From positions 682,001 to 746,000 of the forward strand of contig NZ_CP037452.1 in assembly GCF_007754425.1 (NCBI RefSeq): a stretch of DNA of 64,000 nucleotides. The letters run 5' to 3'. The notes under the pieces were generated by a model. The model did not search any database. It worked only from the letters and a program-made list of their open reading frames with translations, and was not told where the DNA came from. The position numbers and the translations under genes were made by a program. Origin of the DNA: Gimesia fumaroli. Its GTDB lineage: Bacteria > Planctomycetota > Planctomycetia > Planctomycetales > Planctomycetaceae. Shown here one piece after another: positions 1-9,640 of this stretch; positions within the stretch are counted from its first letter, which is position 1; each line of letters starts with the position of its first letter.

Positions 1-5
1 GGGTT

Positions 6-680
6 ATGCTGGCTAACGCCAATTTTATCAATGGTTTATGGATCTTACTGGGAATCATTGTCTGTTATCTGTTCGTTTTGATTCCCATTCTGATTTATTA
101 TGCGATTCAACATATGAGGTCTCCTCAATTAATCTTGTTGCCTGAAGAAGACTGGAATGATTTTCTGACGGAAAAATGTAAGATCGAGTCCGATTGGGCT
201 CAGTCAATGCGGTATGAAATGGTGGGCATTTATCGTTGGCAACAGAATTTTATTCTTGCCTGGGAGAGTGTGAATGACGCGACTTTTTTTCAAGTCACAC
301 TGTCGCCTTACGGACGATTTCACAGTTTTACGACAGTCTTTGAAGAAGACTATTCTCTGGTGACGGCCAACGATCGGGAGTCGTTGATTTTTCCTGCGCC
401 TCCCCGGCGGTTTGTGCAGTCGTTTGGGATTGAGCAGACAGATCTTCTAAGTGATAAGCACCTGACTGCGGTCGACGATCTGATGAAAATCAAACATCTT
501 CAACTGCGGGAGCAATTGCCGTGTTTTGAAGAAGACTATCTCAGCAGCATTCAGCAACAGCACGAACATGTCCGGTCGGTACTGTTTTATCCGATTCGAG
601 GGATCTGGTGGTATCATATCGGACGTCGGGCCAAATTTAACCGACCGATCGATTTGCAGCAGGCCGTTTTAGACAACTGA
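6..680 (+). CDS. Hypothetical membrane-anchored protein
   Basis: About 224 residues with one strongly hydrophobic segment near residues 10-33 (rich in Leu, Ile, Val and Tyr), followed by a soluble region of about 190 residues. This suggests an inner-membrane anchor with a cytoplasmic domain. I recognise no catalytic motif. The first ATG lies only 5 bases inside the window and its ribosome-binding site is cut off, so the true start may lie upstream. It converges with trmB on the opposite strand. Function unknown. Confidence 0.7.
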   Translation: MLANANFINGLWILLGIIVCYLFVLIPILIYYAIQHMRSPQLILLPEEDWNDFLTEKCKIESDWAQSMRYEMVGIYRWQQNFILAWESVNDATFFQVTLSPYGRFHSFTTVFEEDYSLVTANDRESLIFPAPPRRFVQSFGIEQTDLLSDKHLTAVDDLMKIKHLQLREQLPCFEEDYLSSIQQQHEHVRSVLFYPIRGIWWYHIGRRAKFNRPIDLQQAVLDN

Positions 681-711
681 TCTGGCAACGAATGGGCTAG
701 TACGGCGTGGT

Positions 712-1341
712 TTACTTTTGAAGTTCCCAGAGCCCACGGTGTATTTTCCAGCCTTCATTTCGTTTTTTTCGTTCGAAGCTGGTCTGATAATCCATGTCGT
801 GTTCGGGGAGGCTCTCCTGCGGCGCTTCCCGCTGAACAAACTGAGGGGCATGGTCCATCAGATTTTTGACTCGTTCGAAATAGTCTTCCACATCAGTCCA
901 AAAATGAAGTTCTCCACCATTCTTGAGTGCCTTGGTGATCCGGGTAACAAAGACATCCGTAAAGATGCGGCGTTTATGATGCCGTTTTTTCCACCAGGGA
1001 TCAGGGAAGTAAACGTGTACTTCCGAGATTGAAGAATCCGAGATGAATTTATCAAAGGCAATGCGAGCATCGCCGCCCAATACGCGGGCATTCGGCCGTT
1101 CGGCTTTGAGTAATCTTGTCGCAGCCCGCCGCCCTTCACGGTAATCAATTTCCATACCCAGAAAGTTTTTATCGGGGCTGGCGCCACTGGCATTGAACAA
1201 GAATAAACCACGACCGGCTCCCACGTCCAGAACCACCGGATTGTCATTGTCAAAGAAATCAGACCAGTCGAAGGGACCTTCCAGATCTTCTAAAGTTTGA
1301 AAATAGGGTTTGAGGTCTTTGGTAGGTTTAGAACGCGACAT
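712..1341 (-). CDS. trmB: tRNA (guanine-N7-)-methyltransferase
   Basis: Cytoplasmic SAM-dependent enzyme that methylates N7 of G46 in the variable loop of tRNA. The 209-residue protein is close to the usual family length. The SAM-binding loop reads LDVGAGRGLFL (about residues 39-49). It is followed by the family signature GMEIDYREG with an Arg-rich helix, then HVYFPDPWWKKRHHKRR, the PDPWxKxRHxKRR hallmark of TrmB. No partner subunit is needed in bacteria. The start is the only sensible ATG, although the Shine-Dalgarno sequence before it is weak. The gene is convergent with its left neighbour and divergent from the CinA-like gene on its right. Confidence 0.95.
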   Translation of the reverse strand: MSRSKPTKDLKPYFQTLEDLEGPFDWSDFFDNDNPVVLDVGAGRGLFLFNASGASPDKNFLGMEIDYREGRRAATRLLKAERPNARVLGGDARIAFDKFISDSSISEVHVYFPDPWWKKRHHKRRIFTDVFVTRITKALKNGGELHFWTDVEDYFERVKNLMDHAPQFVQREAPQESLPEHDMDYQTSFERKKRNEGWKIHRGLWELQK

Positions 1342-1467
1342 GATTCGGGAAGTGGAACTTTCAGATTCTGCGAGAAGGTAATAATTACAACGTCCACACT
1401 GTAGAATAGATGGCGTGATGTGTAAATTATCAATCGAGGGCAGAAGGTTGTTTTTTGGGAGATCCCG

Positions 1468-2034
1468 ATGTTACCCGAGTTTTTAATCCAGGCTGCGACA
1501 CAGGTCAAAGGGGCCCTGACACGACAGGGGCAGAGACTGGTTCTTGCTGAGAGCTGTACCGGAGGCCTGGTTGCGAACTTATTAACGAGCTTGCCCGGGA
1601 TTTCTGAGTACTTTTGTGGTTCTGCAGTGGTTTACCGCTGGGATACCAAAATGAAATGGCTTGGAGTGAAGCCGGAAACATTGGAGGAATATACGGATGT
1701 GAGCATTGAGACCGCTTGCGAGATGGCACTGGGAGTTTTGAGACAAACCCCGGAAGCATCGGTGGCTGCTTCGATAACGGGGCATCTGGGGCCGGATGCC
1801 CCCCAGCAACAGGATGGGGTGATTTGTATTGCAGTCGCGATGCGAACGGTGCCCGGTTTCGATAGTCCTCCCGAACTTTTTACCGTGAAAACCTTTCAAT
1901 GTGATGCTCTGATGGAAGAAATGCCGCTCGATATTCAGACTGGTGCTGATTTCACACTCCGGCAGCACAGGCAGCTTGCCGCCGCCCGTCAGATGCTGAA
2001 TCTCATTTTATCCGCTTTAGAACCATCAGCTTAG
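1468..2034 (+). CDS. pncC: CinA C-terminal-domain protein, probable nicotinamide-nucleotide amidohydrolase
   Basis: A 188-residue stand-alone CinA C-terminal domain. The motif AESCTGGL (about residues 27-34) carries the conserved Ser and Gly-Gly, and SITGHLGP matches the second conserved loop (usually SITGxAGP). Known members deamidate nicotinamide mononucleotide to nicotinate mononucleotide for NAD recycling. The N-terminal molybdopterin-binding-like domain of full CinA is absent, as in E. coli PncC. The second loop is diverged, with DAPQQQDG where Gly-Gly is usual, so the exact activity is less certain than the fold. GGGAG six bases before the ATG supports the start. A NAD synthetase lies about 3.5 kb downstream, but not in the same operon. 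Confidence 0.85.
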   Translation: MLPEFLIQAATQVKGALTRQGQRLVLAESCTGGLVANLLTSLPGISEYFCGSAVVYRWDTKMKWLGVKPETLEEYTDVSIETACEMALGVLRQTPEASVAASITGHLGPDAPQQQDGVICIAVAMRTVPGFDSPPELFTVKTFQCDALMEEMPLDIQTGADFTLRQHRQLAAARQMLNLILSALEPSA

Positions 2035-2394
2035 TGATTCGACTACCTGGTGGCAAATTTCGGATAATCGTCAAACTCTAGCTTTTCGGAAGACGTTGCC
2101 TTGTTTTTTTATGCGGTACAACCAGTTCTTTCGGCACGATCTTCGTTATGAGCGCGATATTCTGTGGTTCCCCTTGTATCAGCACAACGTGAATAACCGA
2201 ACTATTCATTAGGCCGTGAGTGGTCGTTCAAAACATTTCATTTGACATGATCGATGTAAATGGAATGGCGCCCGGTAGAGTGGTCTACTCGGACAAAACT
2301 TGAACTGGCTCTCAGATGTTTCCAGGGAATCGTATTCACGAAACGGCTAAAACAAACTAATCGCTCTCGACGTGTCTTTTTCGAGGATTTCATA
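2035..2394. other. Intergenic region upstream of the TPR-HEAT lipoprotein gene
   Basis: No gene is supported. A TTGACA hexamer at 2242-2247 resembles a -35 box, but I see no good -10 box at the right distance. The reading frame of the following gene stays open upstream to 2260, but that stretch encodes no signal peptide and its codons look arbitrary. I take it as the untranslated leader. Confidence 0.4.
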
Positions 2395-4776
2395 ATGAAG
2401 CGCTGCAGTATTTGGGCCGCAGTTCTTTCAGCGTCTGTCGCTGTTCCGTTCGCTGGTTGTTCACACATGCCCACAGCCATGCTCCCGTCATCCACCAGGC
2501 AAAAAGTCCTGGACAGCAAAATGGTCGCTGCTCAGGAGCTGGAGAACAAAAAAGAATTGGAGAAGGCGAAGAAAGCCTACGAAACAATTCATAAGGCAGA
2601 TCCGAAACGCGCCTTTGCCTGTCACAGGCTGGCTATTGTCAGTTATCGACTGGGGGAACGCGAGGAAGCGTTGGGGTATTTCAAAAAAGCCCAGGAGTTG
2701 ACTCCTGAAAATCCGGAACTCTTGAGTGATTATGGCTATGCACTCTACAAGATGAAAAAGTATCAGCAGGCAGAAGAAATTCTGCAGGAGTCGGTTGATC
2801 TTGATCCGAAGAGTGAGCGTGCAGTAACGCGTCTGGCAACTGTGCTTGGGATTCAGGGAAAAATGTCAGAGAGCTATACACAGCTCTGTAAGATCAGCAC
2901 GCCTGCAGAAGCGCATGAAATTATTGCACATCTGCATTCACAGCGTGGAGAAAAACAGCAGGCGTTACAGCAATATCAGAAGGCTCTGGCGAGCAGCAAA
3001 ATGGCTGTTGGTGGTCGGGGAGAGTTAAAGAAGGGCACCAACGCCTATAAGTTGAATGAGCAATTGTTGAAGCGAGTGGAACAGAATATCGCCCAGCTCT
3101 CGAGTGATCCAACCTTGAAAGCTGCGAAAACGGACATGAAAATGGTCAATCATTCCCAGTCTCAGCAGAGAAAGCAGAAACTGAGTACGGCAGGAATGGA
3201 AAAAGACTTCTTTCGAAAAGTCACTGAAAAATCTGTCGCTCAGTCCGATCAGAAGAAGCAGGCTCAGCAGCCGAAGATCGAAGTTGTAGACACAAAGGAT
3301 TCTCCGTTCCGCGTGATTCGAGACAATCTGGCCAAAAAGAATGTCGGAAAGGAAATCGAGAATCCATTTTTAACAGATCCGGCTTTGGCTGAATCAGCGT
3401 TTAAAAAACCGCAGGCGGAAGTAGCACAGACACAGGAAGCAAAGCCACAAATACAACGAGAAAAAGTAGACTTTGAGGAACTGTTGGCCAAGGCGGAAGC
3501 CCGTCCTGAAGCGAAAGAAGAAGTGGGATTCAGGAAACTGACCGACGATGATCTGAAACGGCTGGAGCAGACTGTTGCGAGAGAGAAAAAAACAGTGGAA
3601 ATCGTTCGAGAACAGCAGGTCGCCCGGGTTGAGTCAAAACCGGTTCAGAGAAAAGAGAAAAAGAAACGTTCTGCTTATGAACTGATGCGTGAATTACAGA
3701 ACGAACTGATTGCCGATTTCACACCTCCTGAAGCAGAACTGACCAGCGAGCAGCCTCGATTCCAACTGGTTGAGCAGACGGTGTCAGAAGTTCAACAGGA
3801 AAATCCGTTCGAAAAACAGGATCAGAATTCAAATCAGTTCGCCGCCGTTGCATCGCCGTTTGAAGGGCGGGCTGTGACTCGGATTGGTAAGTGGAATCCG
3901 ATTGATCCTGAAATGAAAACAACAACAATCAGTCCTGTTTCACGTCAGATTGAAGTGCAGCCGGTCGTACAAAGCAAACAACCTTTTGTGCAGAATGCGG
4001 TTGTGAGTCAACCCAAACCGGAAGTCACTCAACCCATGACAGCGGTTGGAATGTGTCCGGATGCGAAAGGGGAAGTACGAAGACTGGTCGGACAACTCGA
4101 TTCGATTGAAGTTCCGATGCTCAAGCAGGCGATTCAGCGTCTGGGAGCAATGGAAGGGGAAGCGATTGCTTCTGTACCTGCCTTGAGATCTCTTTCATTG
4201 CATGAGAATATGGGAGTCCGGATTCAGTGTGCGTTCTCCTTATGGAAAATTGAAGGGAATACCGATGATTCTATTCCCACATTGATCGATGCCATGAATT
4301 CCTCAGTGGAAAGCGATCGTTCCTTTGCTGCCGCGGTCCTGGCTCAGATTGGTTTCCAATCTCAGGAATTGACTCCGATTCTAGTTCGGTCTCTGTCTGA
4401 CAATAATGAGTATGTCCGCCTGCATACTGCGGAATTACTGGCCCAGAATGCTGATTGGAAATACCAGGCCAATAAAACACTGGCGGATTGCCTGCTGTCG
4501 AAGGATGTGAATATCCGCTGGTTGGCCAGCTATAGTCTGGCTGATCTCAAGCCGGAAGATGATCGGGTCATTGCTGCTTTGTCTATTGCTTTGCAGGATA
4601 AAGCCAGCCAGGTTCGTGCCGGAGCCGCCTATGCTTTGGGAGAAATCGGGCCTTATGCTCACAAGTCGATTCCCGAACTCCAGAAGGCACGGTTTGATAC
4701 GAATTCCGAAGTCAGAACTGCTGCGAAGAATGCATTAAGTCGCGTTCGACGAGTCAGTCCTCCTTCTGCTAACTAA
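2395..4776 (+). CDS. Lipoprotein with TPR and HEAT-like repeats
   Basis: I place the start at the ATG at 2395, which is preceded by GAGGA. It opens a lipoprotein signal peptide (basic MKR, hydrophobic core, lipobox FAGC with Cys near residue 23), giving 793 residues. TPR repeats occupy about residues 45-165, with the typical alternation of small and aromatic residues and proline-ended helices. A long Gln/Glu/Lys-rich, low-complexity middle (about 170-540) follows. The C-terminal part (about 555-785) consists of HEAT/PBS-lyase-like helical repeats with VRxxAAxALGxIG signatures. This looks like an envelope scaffold for protein-protein contacts. Partners are unknown. A strong terminator follows directly. 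Confidence 0.85.
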   Translation: MKRCSIWAAVLSASVAVPFAGCSHMPTAMLPSSTRQKVLDSKMVAAQELENKKELEKAKKAYETIHKADPKRAFACHRLAIVSYRLGEREEALGYFKKAQELTPENPELLSDYGYALYKMKKYQQAEEILQESVDLDPKSERAVTRLATVLGIQGKMSESYTQLCKISTPAEAHEIIAHLHSQRGEKQQALQQYQKALASSKMAVGGRGELKKGTNAYKLNEQLLKRVEQNIAQLSSDPTLKAAKTDMKMVNHSQSQQRKQKLSTAGMEKDFFRKVTEKSVAQSDQKKQAQQPKIEVVDTKDSPFRVIRDNLAKKNVGKEIENPFLTDPALAESAFKKPQAEVAQTQEAKPQIQREKVDFEELLAKAEARPEAKEEVGFRKLTDDDLKRLEQTVAREKKTVEIVREQQVARVESKPVQRKEKKKRSAYELMRELQNELIADFTPPEAELTSEQPRFQLVEQTVSEVQQENPFEKQDQNSNQFAAVASPFEGRAVTRIGKWNPIDPEMKTTTISPVSRQIEVQPVVQSKQPFVQNAVVSQPKPEVTQPMTAVGMCPDAKGEVRRLVGQLDSIEVPMLKQAIQRLGAMEGEAIASVPALRSLSLHENMGVRIQCAFSLWKIEGNTDDSIPTLIDAMNSSVESDRSFAAAVLAQIGFQSQELTPILVRSLSDNNEYVRLHTAELLAQNADWKYQANKTLADCLLSKDVNIRWLASYSLADLKPEDDRVIAALSIALQDKASQVRAGAAYALGEIGPYAHKSIPELQKARFDTNSEVRTAAKNALSRVRRVSPPSAN

Positions 4777-4796
4777 AGTTTGTTCAGTGAAATCAG

Positions 4797-4841
4797 AAAC
4801 GGCTCTAAGCGGGCAACGATTCCGCTTAGAGCCGTTTTCCA
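4797..4841 (+). terminator. Rho-independent terminator
   Basis: A perfect 16-bp stem, 4797-4812 pairing with 4822-4837, with a 9-base loop and T residues on the 3' side. It lies 20 bp after the TPR-HEAT lipoprotein stop codon. Its A-flanked 5' side means it could also end the convergent small membrane-protein transcript from the right. Confidence 0.9.
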
Positions 4842-4870
4842 TTGATGGCACCAGGCAAACAGGCAGAAGT

Positions 4871-5260
4871 TTATAAGCGGTTTCGATATGGGAAAGGTTG
4901 TGTGTTGACCGTCTGGTATTGGCTGCATTGATCAGGGGGCGCCGATGCGACATGTTGAGGGGTATTGGTTTGAGTGTCATTGGTTAAATGACGATCAAGC
5001 CGTCCTGCCAGTGCCTCTCCTTTTTGCTCCAGAACTTGCTTACGCCGTTTGCGTTCTCTTGTGGAGGCTAGGGCACCCAGCCCGAAATACGAAACGAGGC
5101 CAAACACGCCCATCATCAGAAAGGTGCTGTCTGCAGGCAGGGTAGAAAGCTCTCCCGTTGCCATTCCGAGAATAAAGATACTGATAATCAGGATCGAAGT
5201 ATGACTCAGTAATGGTCGTGTGCCTGTTTCTGTTGACGCTCTTTTTCTAGAATGTGTCAT
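4871..5260 (-). CDS. Hypothetical small membrane protein
   Basis: 129 residues. Two hydrophobic segments (about residues 20-37 and 46-65) are separated by a short polar loop and followed by a basic stretch (STRERKRRKQ) and a polar Gln/Thr/Pro-rich tail. By the positive-inside rule, the tail should be cytoplasmic. I recognise no family. Convergent with the lipoprotein gene and sharing its terminator region. The predicted topology is the main reason to believe it is real. Confidence 0.55.
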   Translation of the reverse strand: MTHSRKRASTETGTRPLLSHTSILIISIFILGMATGELSTLPADSTFLMMGVFGLVSYFGLGALASTRERKRRKQVLEQKGEALAGRLDRHLTNDTQTNTPQHVASAPPDQCSQYQTVNTQPFPYRNRL

Positions 5261-5529
5261 AAGAGATCTCAGTCCCGGGATGATTCGAGGTGGGGAATCA
5301 ATACTAAGTGGGCATAGACGATAGCCCTGTTCCCTTGAGAGATATGGATCTGCTCACTTAAACTTAGTTCGAGTCTCTGATCGGGTCAAAAAAAAGTCAG
5401 TAATTCGTACCGTTTTTTTAGAAGTGCCATTGAAAGTACGCTACTTTTTGGCGAGCTTTGGTGCTACAGCCAGAACGACCGTTAAAATCGCTATACCGAT
5501 AGCATCTGTTTCAGGAGTAAAGAACGTCT

Positions 5530-7206
5530 GTGAAAATTGCCTTGGCACAACTGAATCCAACAGTGGGAGATCTCTCTGGAAATTGTCAGCGAATATGGGA
5601 AGTGGTACAGCAGGCAGAACAAGCGGGCGCTGATCTGGTCCTTTTTTCAGAACTGGTCGTCTGTGGCTATCCTCCCAAAGATATTCTTTTGCGGGAAGGA
5701 TTTATCGAAGCCTGTGACCGGGCCGTCGAACGCCTGGCACGAGACATCAAATCGGAGATTGGTGTCATCCTCGGGCATCCAACTGGGCGTGATCTGCCAG
5801 CAGGACGGATCGCCAACGCCGCCAGCTTGCTGCATCAGGGGAAAGTGGTGTCCCGCGTTCATAAATTGCTACTTCCCAATTACGATGTGTTTGACGAGCA
5901 GCGTTATTTTCGACACGGCGATTTGAAACAGATCAAGCCGATTGAATTTCAGGGCCTGAAGCTGGGATTGCATATCTGCGAAGATGCCTGGTGGGGGCAG
6001 CCGGATACATTTTATCACAACCAACCATTGGAGTTGCCTGATCCGGTGAAGATCCTGGCAGACGCTGGTTCTGATTTGCTGATTAATATTTCAGCGAGTC
6101 CGTTTGAGATTGATAAACGAGAACGCCGTCATCAAATTGTGGATGCGCATGTTAGTCAATATACTGTTCCCTATCTATTCGTAAATCAGGTGGGAGGCAA
6201 TGATGACCTGGTATTTGATGGCCATAGCTTTGTGACCGATCAGAACAACCAGATCGTACTGCAGATGCCCGGGTTCAAAGAAGGCCTGCAAGTATATGAC
6301 ACAGAGCAGTCTCTGGAAGCGGTCTCACTTGAAATCGAAACGAGTTCTCGCGAGGAACAATTATTTCAGGCGCTCGTCCTTGGCTTACGTGATTACATGT
6401 ACAAATGCGGCTTTGCCGATTGTGTGCTGGGCTTATCGGGGGGAATTGACAGTGCGCTGGCATGTGCGATCGCTGCTGAGGCGATCGCCCCCGAACGCGT
6501 GCATGCGTTGTTGCTGCCGAGTCGTTATAGTAGCGAACATAGTGTAGCTGATTCGCTGGAGCTGGTGAAAAATCTGAGGTTGGATTATGAAATCATTCCC
6601 ATTGACGAAGTACATCGTGCTTTTGAGAACCTGCCTGTGATCGGAGACGATTTAAAGATCCAGCCGGCGGGACTGGCCGACCAGAATTTGCAGGCTCGAA
6701 TTCGCGGAGCGAATGTCATGGTTCGCAGTAATCAGCATGGCTGGATGGCTCTGGCGACCGGAAATAAAAGCGAACTGGCAGTCGGCTACTGCACACTGTA
6801 TGGAGATATGGCGGGGGGCTTTGCCGTGCTCAGTGATGTCTTTAAACGTGACGTCTACCGAGTCGCCGAGCATGTAAACCAGAGAGGGGGGCGCACGCTG
6901 ATTCCCGAACATATTCTGAAAAAGGCACCTAGTGCGGAATTGGCGCCGAATCAGCTCGACCAGGACTCATTGCCCCCTTATGATTTACTGGATTCCATTC
7001 TGAAAGGCCTGATCGAAGACGAGCTTTCCGTTCAGAGCCTGGCCAGAGAATATCCCATTGAAACAGTTCGGTGGGTTGCCAATAAGCTGGATCGAAATGA
7101 ATTTAAACGGCGTCAGATGCCTCCGGGGATCAAACTGTCTACCCGCGCTTTTGGGTCAGGACGTCGAATGCCGATGGCGGCTCGATTTCAATGGGAAATA
7201 GAGTAA
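5530..7206 (+). CDS. nadE: Glutamine-dependent NAD+ synthetase
   Basis: Makes NAD+ from nicotinate adenine dinucleotide, ATP and glutamine-derived ammonia in the cytoplasm. It has the two-domain architecture of the glutamine-hydrolysing type. The N-terminal nitrilase-like amidase (about residues 1-255) has the Glu-Lys-Cys triad in [21 protein letters not shown] and LHICEDAWW. The C-terminal synthetase domain (about 280-545) has the PP-loop [12 protein letters not shown] and the downstream [11 protein letters not shown] signature. The 558-residue length is typical of this type. The start is GTG, preceded by AGGAG about 12 bases upstream. It forms a same-strand pair with the recycling fusion gene downstream, 51 bp away. 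Confidence 0.96.
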   Translation: MKIALAQLNPTVGDLSGNCQRIWEVVQQAEQAGADLVLFSELVVCGYPPKDILLREGFIEACDRAVERLARDIKSEIGVILGHPTGRDLPAGRIANAASLLHQGKVVSRVHKLLLPNYDVFDEQRYFRHGDLKQIKPIEFQGLKLGLHICEDAWWGQPDTFYHNQPLELPDPVKILADAGSDLLINISASPFEIDKRERRHQIVDAHVSQYTVPYLFVNQVGGNDDLVFDGHSFVTDQNNQIVLQMPGFKEGLQVYDTEQSLEAVSLEIETSSREEQLFQALVLGLRDYMYKCGFADCVLGLSGGIDSALACAIAAEAIAPERVHALLLPSRYSSEHSVADSLELVKNLRLDYEIIPIDEVHRAFENLPVIGDDLKIQPAGLADQNLQARIRGANVMVRSNQHGWMALATGNKSELAVGYCTLYGDMAGGFAVLSDVFKRDVYRVAEHVNQRGGRTLIPEHILKKAPSAELAPNQLDQDSLPPYDLLDSILKGLIEDELSVQSLAREYPIETVRWVANKLDRNEFKRRQMPPGIKLSTRAFGSGRRMPMAARFQWEIE

Positions 7207-7257
7207 TCATTGTCACGACAATATCTCTCAATTTGAGTATCGCAGTGGGATGAATCT

Positions 7258-9603
7258 ATGAGAAGTCATGCTTTGTTTATCATCTGTTTTCTGTCTGTTG
7301 TTCTCAGCTTACAGAATGGGCATGCAGAAGTTCCGCGTCGATTGCCGTTCACCAGGCCGGAAGCTGTTGGCATGGATGCGGGACGACTGGCGTTCATTGA
7401 TTTTGTCGTTCAACGCGGTCTGGAACGCAATTCGATGCCCGGAGCCGTCGTGCTGGTAGGATATCAGGGAAAGATCGTATTTCTTAAAGCTTTTGGCGAT
7501 CGTCAACTGAAGCCTGAAAAAATCGCGATGACGACTGACACGCTATTTGATATGGCCTCGTTGACGAAGCCTGTTGCGACTGCGACGAGTGTGATGCAGC
7601 TGGTGGAGCGGGGAAAGATTAAGCTCAGCGATCCTGTCTCGAAGTACATACCGGAATTTGCTGCGAACGGCAAACAGGATGTGACCGTTTATCAATTATT
7701 GACCCATCAGGGAGGCCTGATTCCCGATAATTCAATGAAGGATTATCGGGATGGCCCCGAGCAAGCGATGGAACGGATTTATGCTTTGAAGCTGTACTAC
7801 GAACCGGGAACCCGTTTTGCTTACACCGACGTTGGCTTCATCTTACTGGCAGAGATTGTAAAACGCGTAACGGGACAAACAGTTCATGAATATTCGAGCA
7901 AAAATATCTTTCAGCCTCTGGGGATGAAAGAGACTGGTTATCTACCCGGGGCGGAGTTGCGAAAACGGGCGGCTACAACTCAGCAACGTGAAAAACGCTG
8001 GATGCAAGGCGAAGTGCATGATCCGCGGGCCTACGCATTGGGCGGAGTTGCCGGGCATGCGGGGTTATTCTCGACTGCGGAAGATCTGGCCGTTTATGCA
8101 CAGGCGTTGCTCAAACAGGGCACTTATGGTGGAGCTCAGATTTTGAAGCCGGCGACCGTGGACATCATGACCCGCGATTATCCCGTAGTGGATGTGATCC
8201 GTGGTTTGGGGTGGGATAAATTATCGCGTTATTCTTCCAATCGAGGTGATTTATTTTCACGTCAGGCGTTTGGGCACGGTGGTTTCACGGGGACGTCAAT
8301 GTGGATTGATCCTGCGCAGGGGCTGTTTGTAATTTTTCTCAGCAACCGGGTTCATCCGGATGGAAAAGGTTCGATCAATTCGCTCGCAGGGCGTATTGGA
8401 ACCATCGCCGCCGCGGCAATTAACGATCGCGTACAACCACAGACAGGGGGGGCTGCGGTTTCAGGTGACAAGTTAGAGGTATTAACCGGCATTGATGTTT
8501 TACGCCAGCAGCAGTTCAAACCATTGAAAGGTTTACGGATTGGGCTGATTACCAATCACACCGGCGTCAGCCGTGATGGGAAGAGTACGGTACAACTCCT
8601 GCAAGCGGCTCCCGGCGTTCACTTAAAAACCTTATTCAGCCCCGAGCATGGATTTGCCGGTAAACTGGACGTGGCGAAAATCGACGATTCCACTGATCAG
8701 AAAACCGGCCTGAAAATCTTCAGCCTTTATGGAAAAACGCGGACACCCACACCAGAGAGCCTGCAGGATCTGGATGTACTGGTATTTGATATTCAGGATA
8801 TCGGCACACGGTTTTATACCTATATTTCCACAATGGGAAACGCGATGCGGGCGGCAAAAAAACAGGGTATCAAATTCATTGTGCTTGATCGTCCGAACCC
8901 GATCAACGGTGTCGATTTTGCCGGTCCTGTCCTTGAGGAGGGATCACAGTCGTTTGTGGGTTATCATCGTATTCCCGTTCGCCATGGCATGACGGCCGGA
9001 GAATTGGCGCGGATGTTTAATGAGGAGCTAAAGATCAATGTAGATTTACAGGTGATCCCCCTCAAGAACTGGAAACGGGACATGTATTATGATGAGACCG
9101 GTCTGACCTGGGTGAATCCCTCTCCCAATATGCGGAACCTGAATGAAGCCGTTCTTTACCCGGGTATCGGTTTGCTGGAAACGACCAATCTCTCGGTCGG
9201 TCGGGGAACGGATACTCCCTTTGAATGGATTGGTGCTCCCTGGCTGGATGGGATGAAACTGGCGCGGCAGTTAAATCGGTCCGGTTTATCGGGAGTCCGA
9301 TTTGTGCCCGTTCAATTTACACCCGAGTCCAGTAAGTTTTCAGGAGAGCTGTGCGGGGGAGTGAATTTTATTATCACCGATCGGGGACAGTTTCAATCGG
9401 TGCGTACCGGACTGGAAGTGGCCCATCAATTACGATTGTTGTTTCCTGATCAGTGGGAGACCAAAAGCTTTAACCGTTTGTTGGGGAATCAGCGTGTCTT
9501 TGATGCTGTCGTCGCTGGTCAATCTGTATTCGCGATACAGGCTTTGTCCCAACAGGAACTGGCCGAATTCGCGGTCAGACGTGCGAAGTTTTTACTGTAT
9601 TAA
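7258..9603 (+). CDS. Beta-lactamase-fold hydrolase fused to NamZ (DUF1343) exo-muramidase domain
   Basis: 781 residues with an N-terminal signal peptide (about 1-23). Residues 30-395 form a class-C beta-lactamase/serine-hydrolase domain with the SxxK motif SLTK (Ser101, Lys104), a YTDVG motif serving as the YxN-type element, and GHGGFTGT near its C-terminal end. From about residue 405 a DUF1343 domain begins (GLRIGLITNHTG, LFSPEHGF, DVLVFDIQDIGTRFYTY). DUF1343 includes NamZ, an exo-beta-N-acetylmuramidase. In Bacillus subtilis, separate namZ and amiE genes (AmiE has a beta-lactamase fold) are neighbours in a muropeptide-rescue operon. The fusion therefore suggests one exported enzyme that trims peptide and MurNAc from wall fragments. 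That combined activity is inference. Confidence 0.88.
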   Translation: MRSHALFIICFLSVVLSLQNGHAEVPRRLPFTRPEAVGMDAGRLAFIDFVVQRGLERNSMPGAVVLVGYQGKIVFLKAFGDRQLKPEKIAMTTDTLFDMASLTKPVATATSVMQLVERGKIKLSDPVSKYIPEFAANGKQDVTVYQLLTHQGGLIPDNSMKDYRDGPEQAMERIYALKLYYEPGTRFAYTDVGFILLAEIVKRVTGQTVHEYSSKNIFQPLGMKETGYLPGAELRKRAATTQQREKRWMQGEVHDPRAYALGGVAGHAGLFSTAEDLAVYAQALLKQGTYGGAQILKPATVDIMTRDYPVVDVIRGLGWDKLSRYSSNRGDLFSRQAFGHGGFTGTSMWIDPAQGLFVIFLSNRVHPDGKGSINSLAGRIGTIAAAAINDRVQPQTGGAAVSGDKLEVLTGIDVLRQQQFKPLKGLRIGLITNHTGVSRDGKSTVQLLQAAPGVHLKTLFSPEHGFAGKLDVAKIDDSTDQKTGLKIFSLYGKTRTPTPESLQDLDVLVFDIQDIGTRFYTYISTMGNAMRAAKKQGIKFIVLDRPNPINGVDFAGPVLEEGSQSFVGYHRIPVRHGMTAGELARMFNEELKINVDLQVIPLKNWKRDMYYDETGLTWVNPSPNMRNLNEAVLYPGIGLLETTNLSVGRGTDTPFEWIGAPWLDGMKLARQLNRSGLSGVRFVPVQFTPESSKFSGELCGGVNFIITDRGQFQSVRTGLEVAHQLRLLFPDQWETKSFNRLLGNQRVFDAVVAGQSVFAIQALSQQELAEFAVRRAKFLLY

Positions 9604-9640
9604 AATACGCACTCATCGTCAGGGCAGAATGAGTTGTGGT

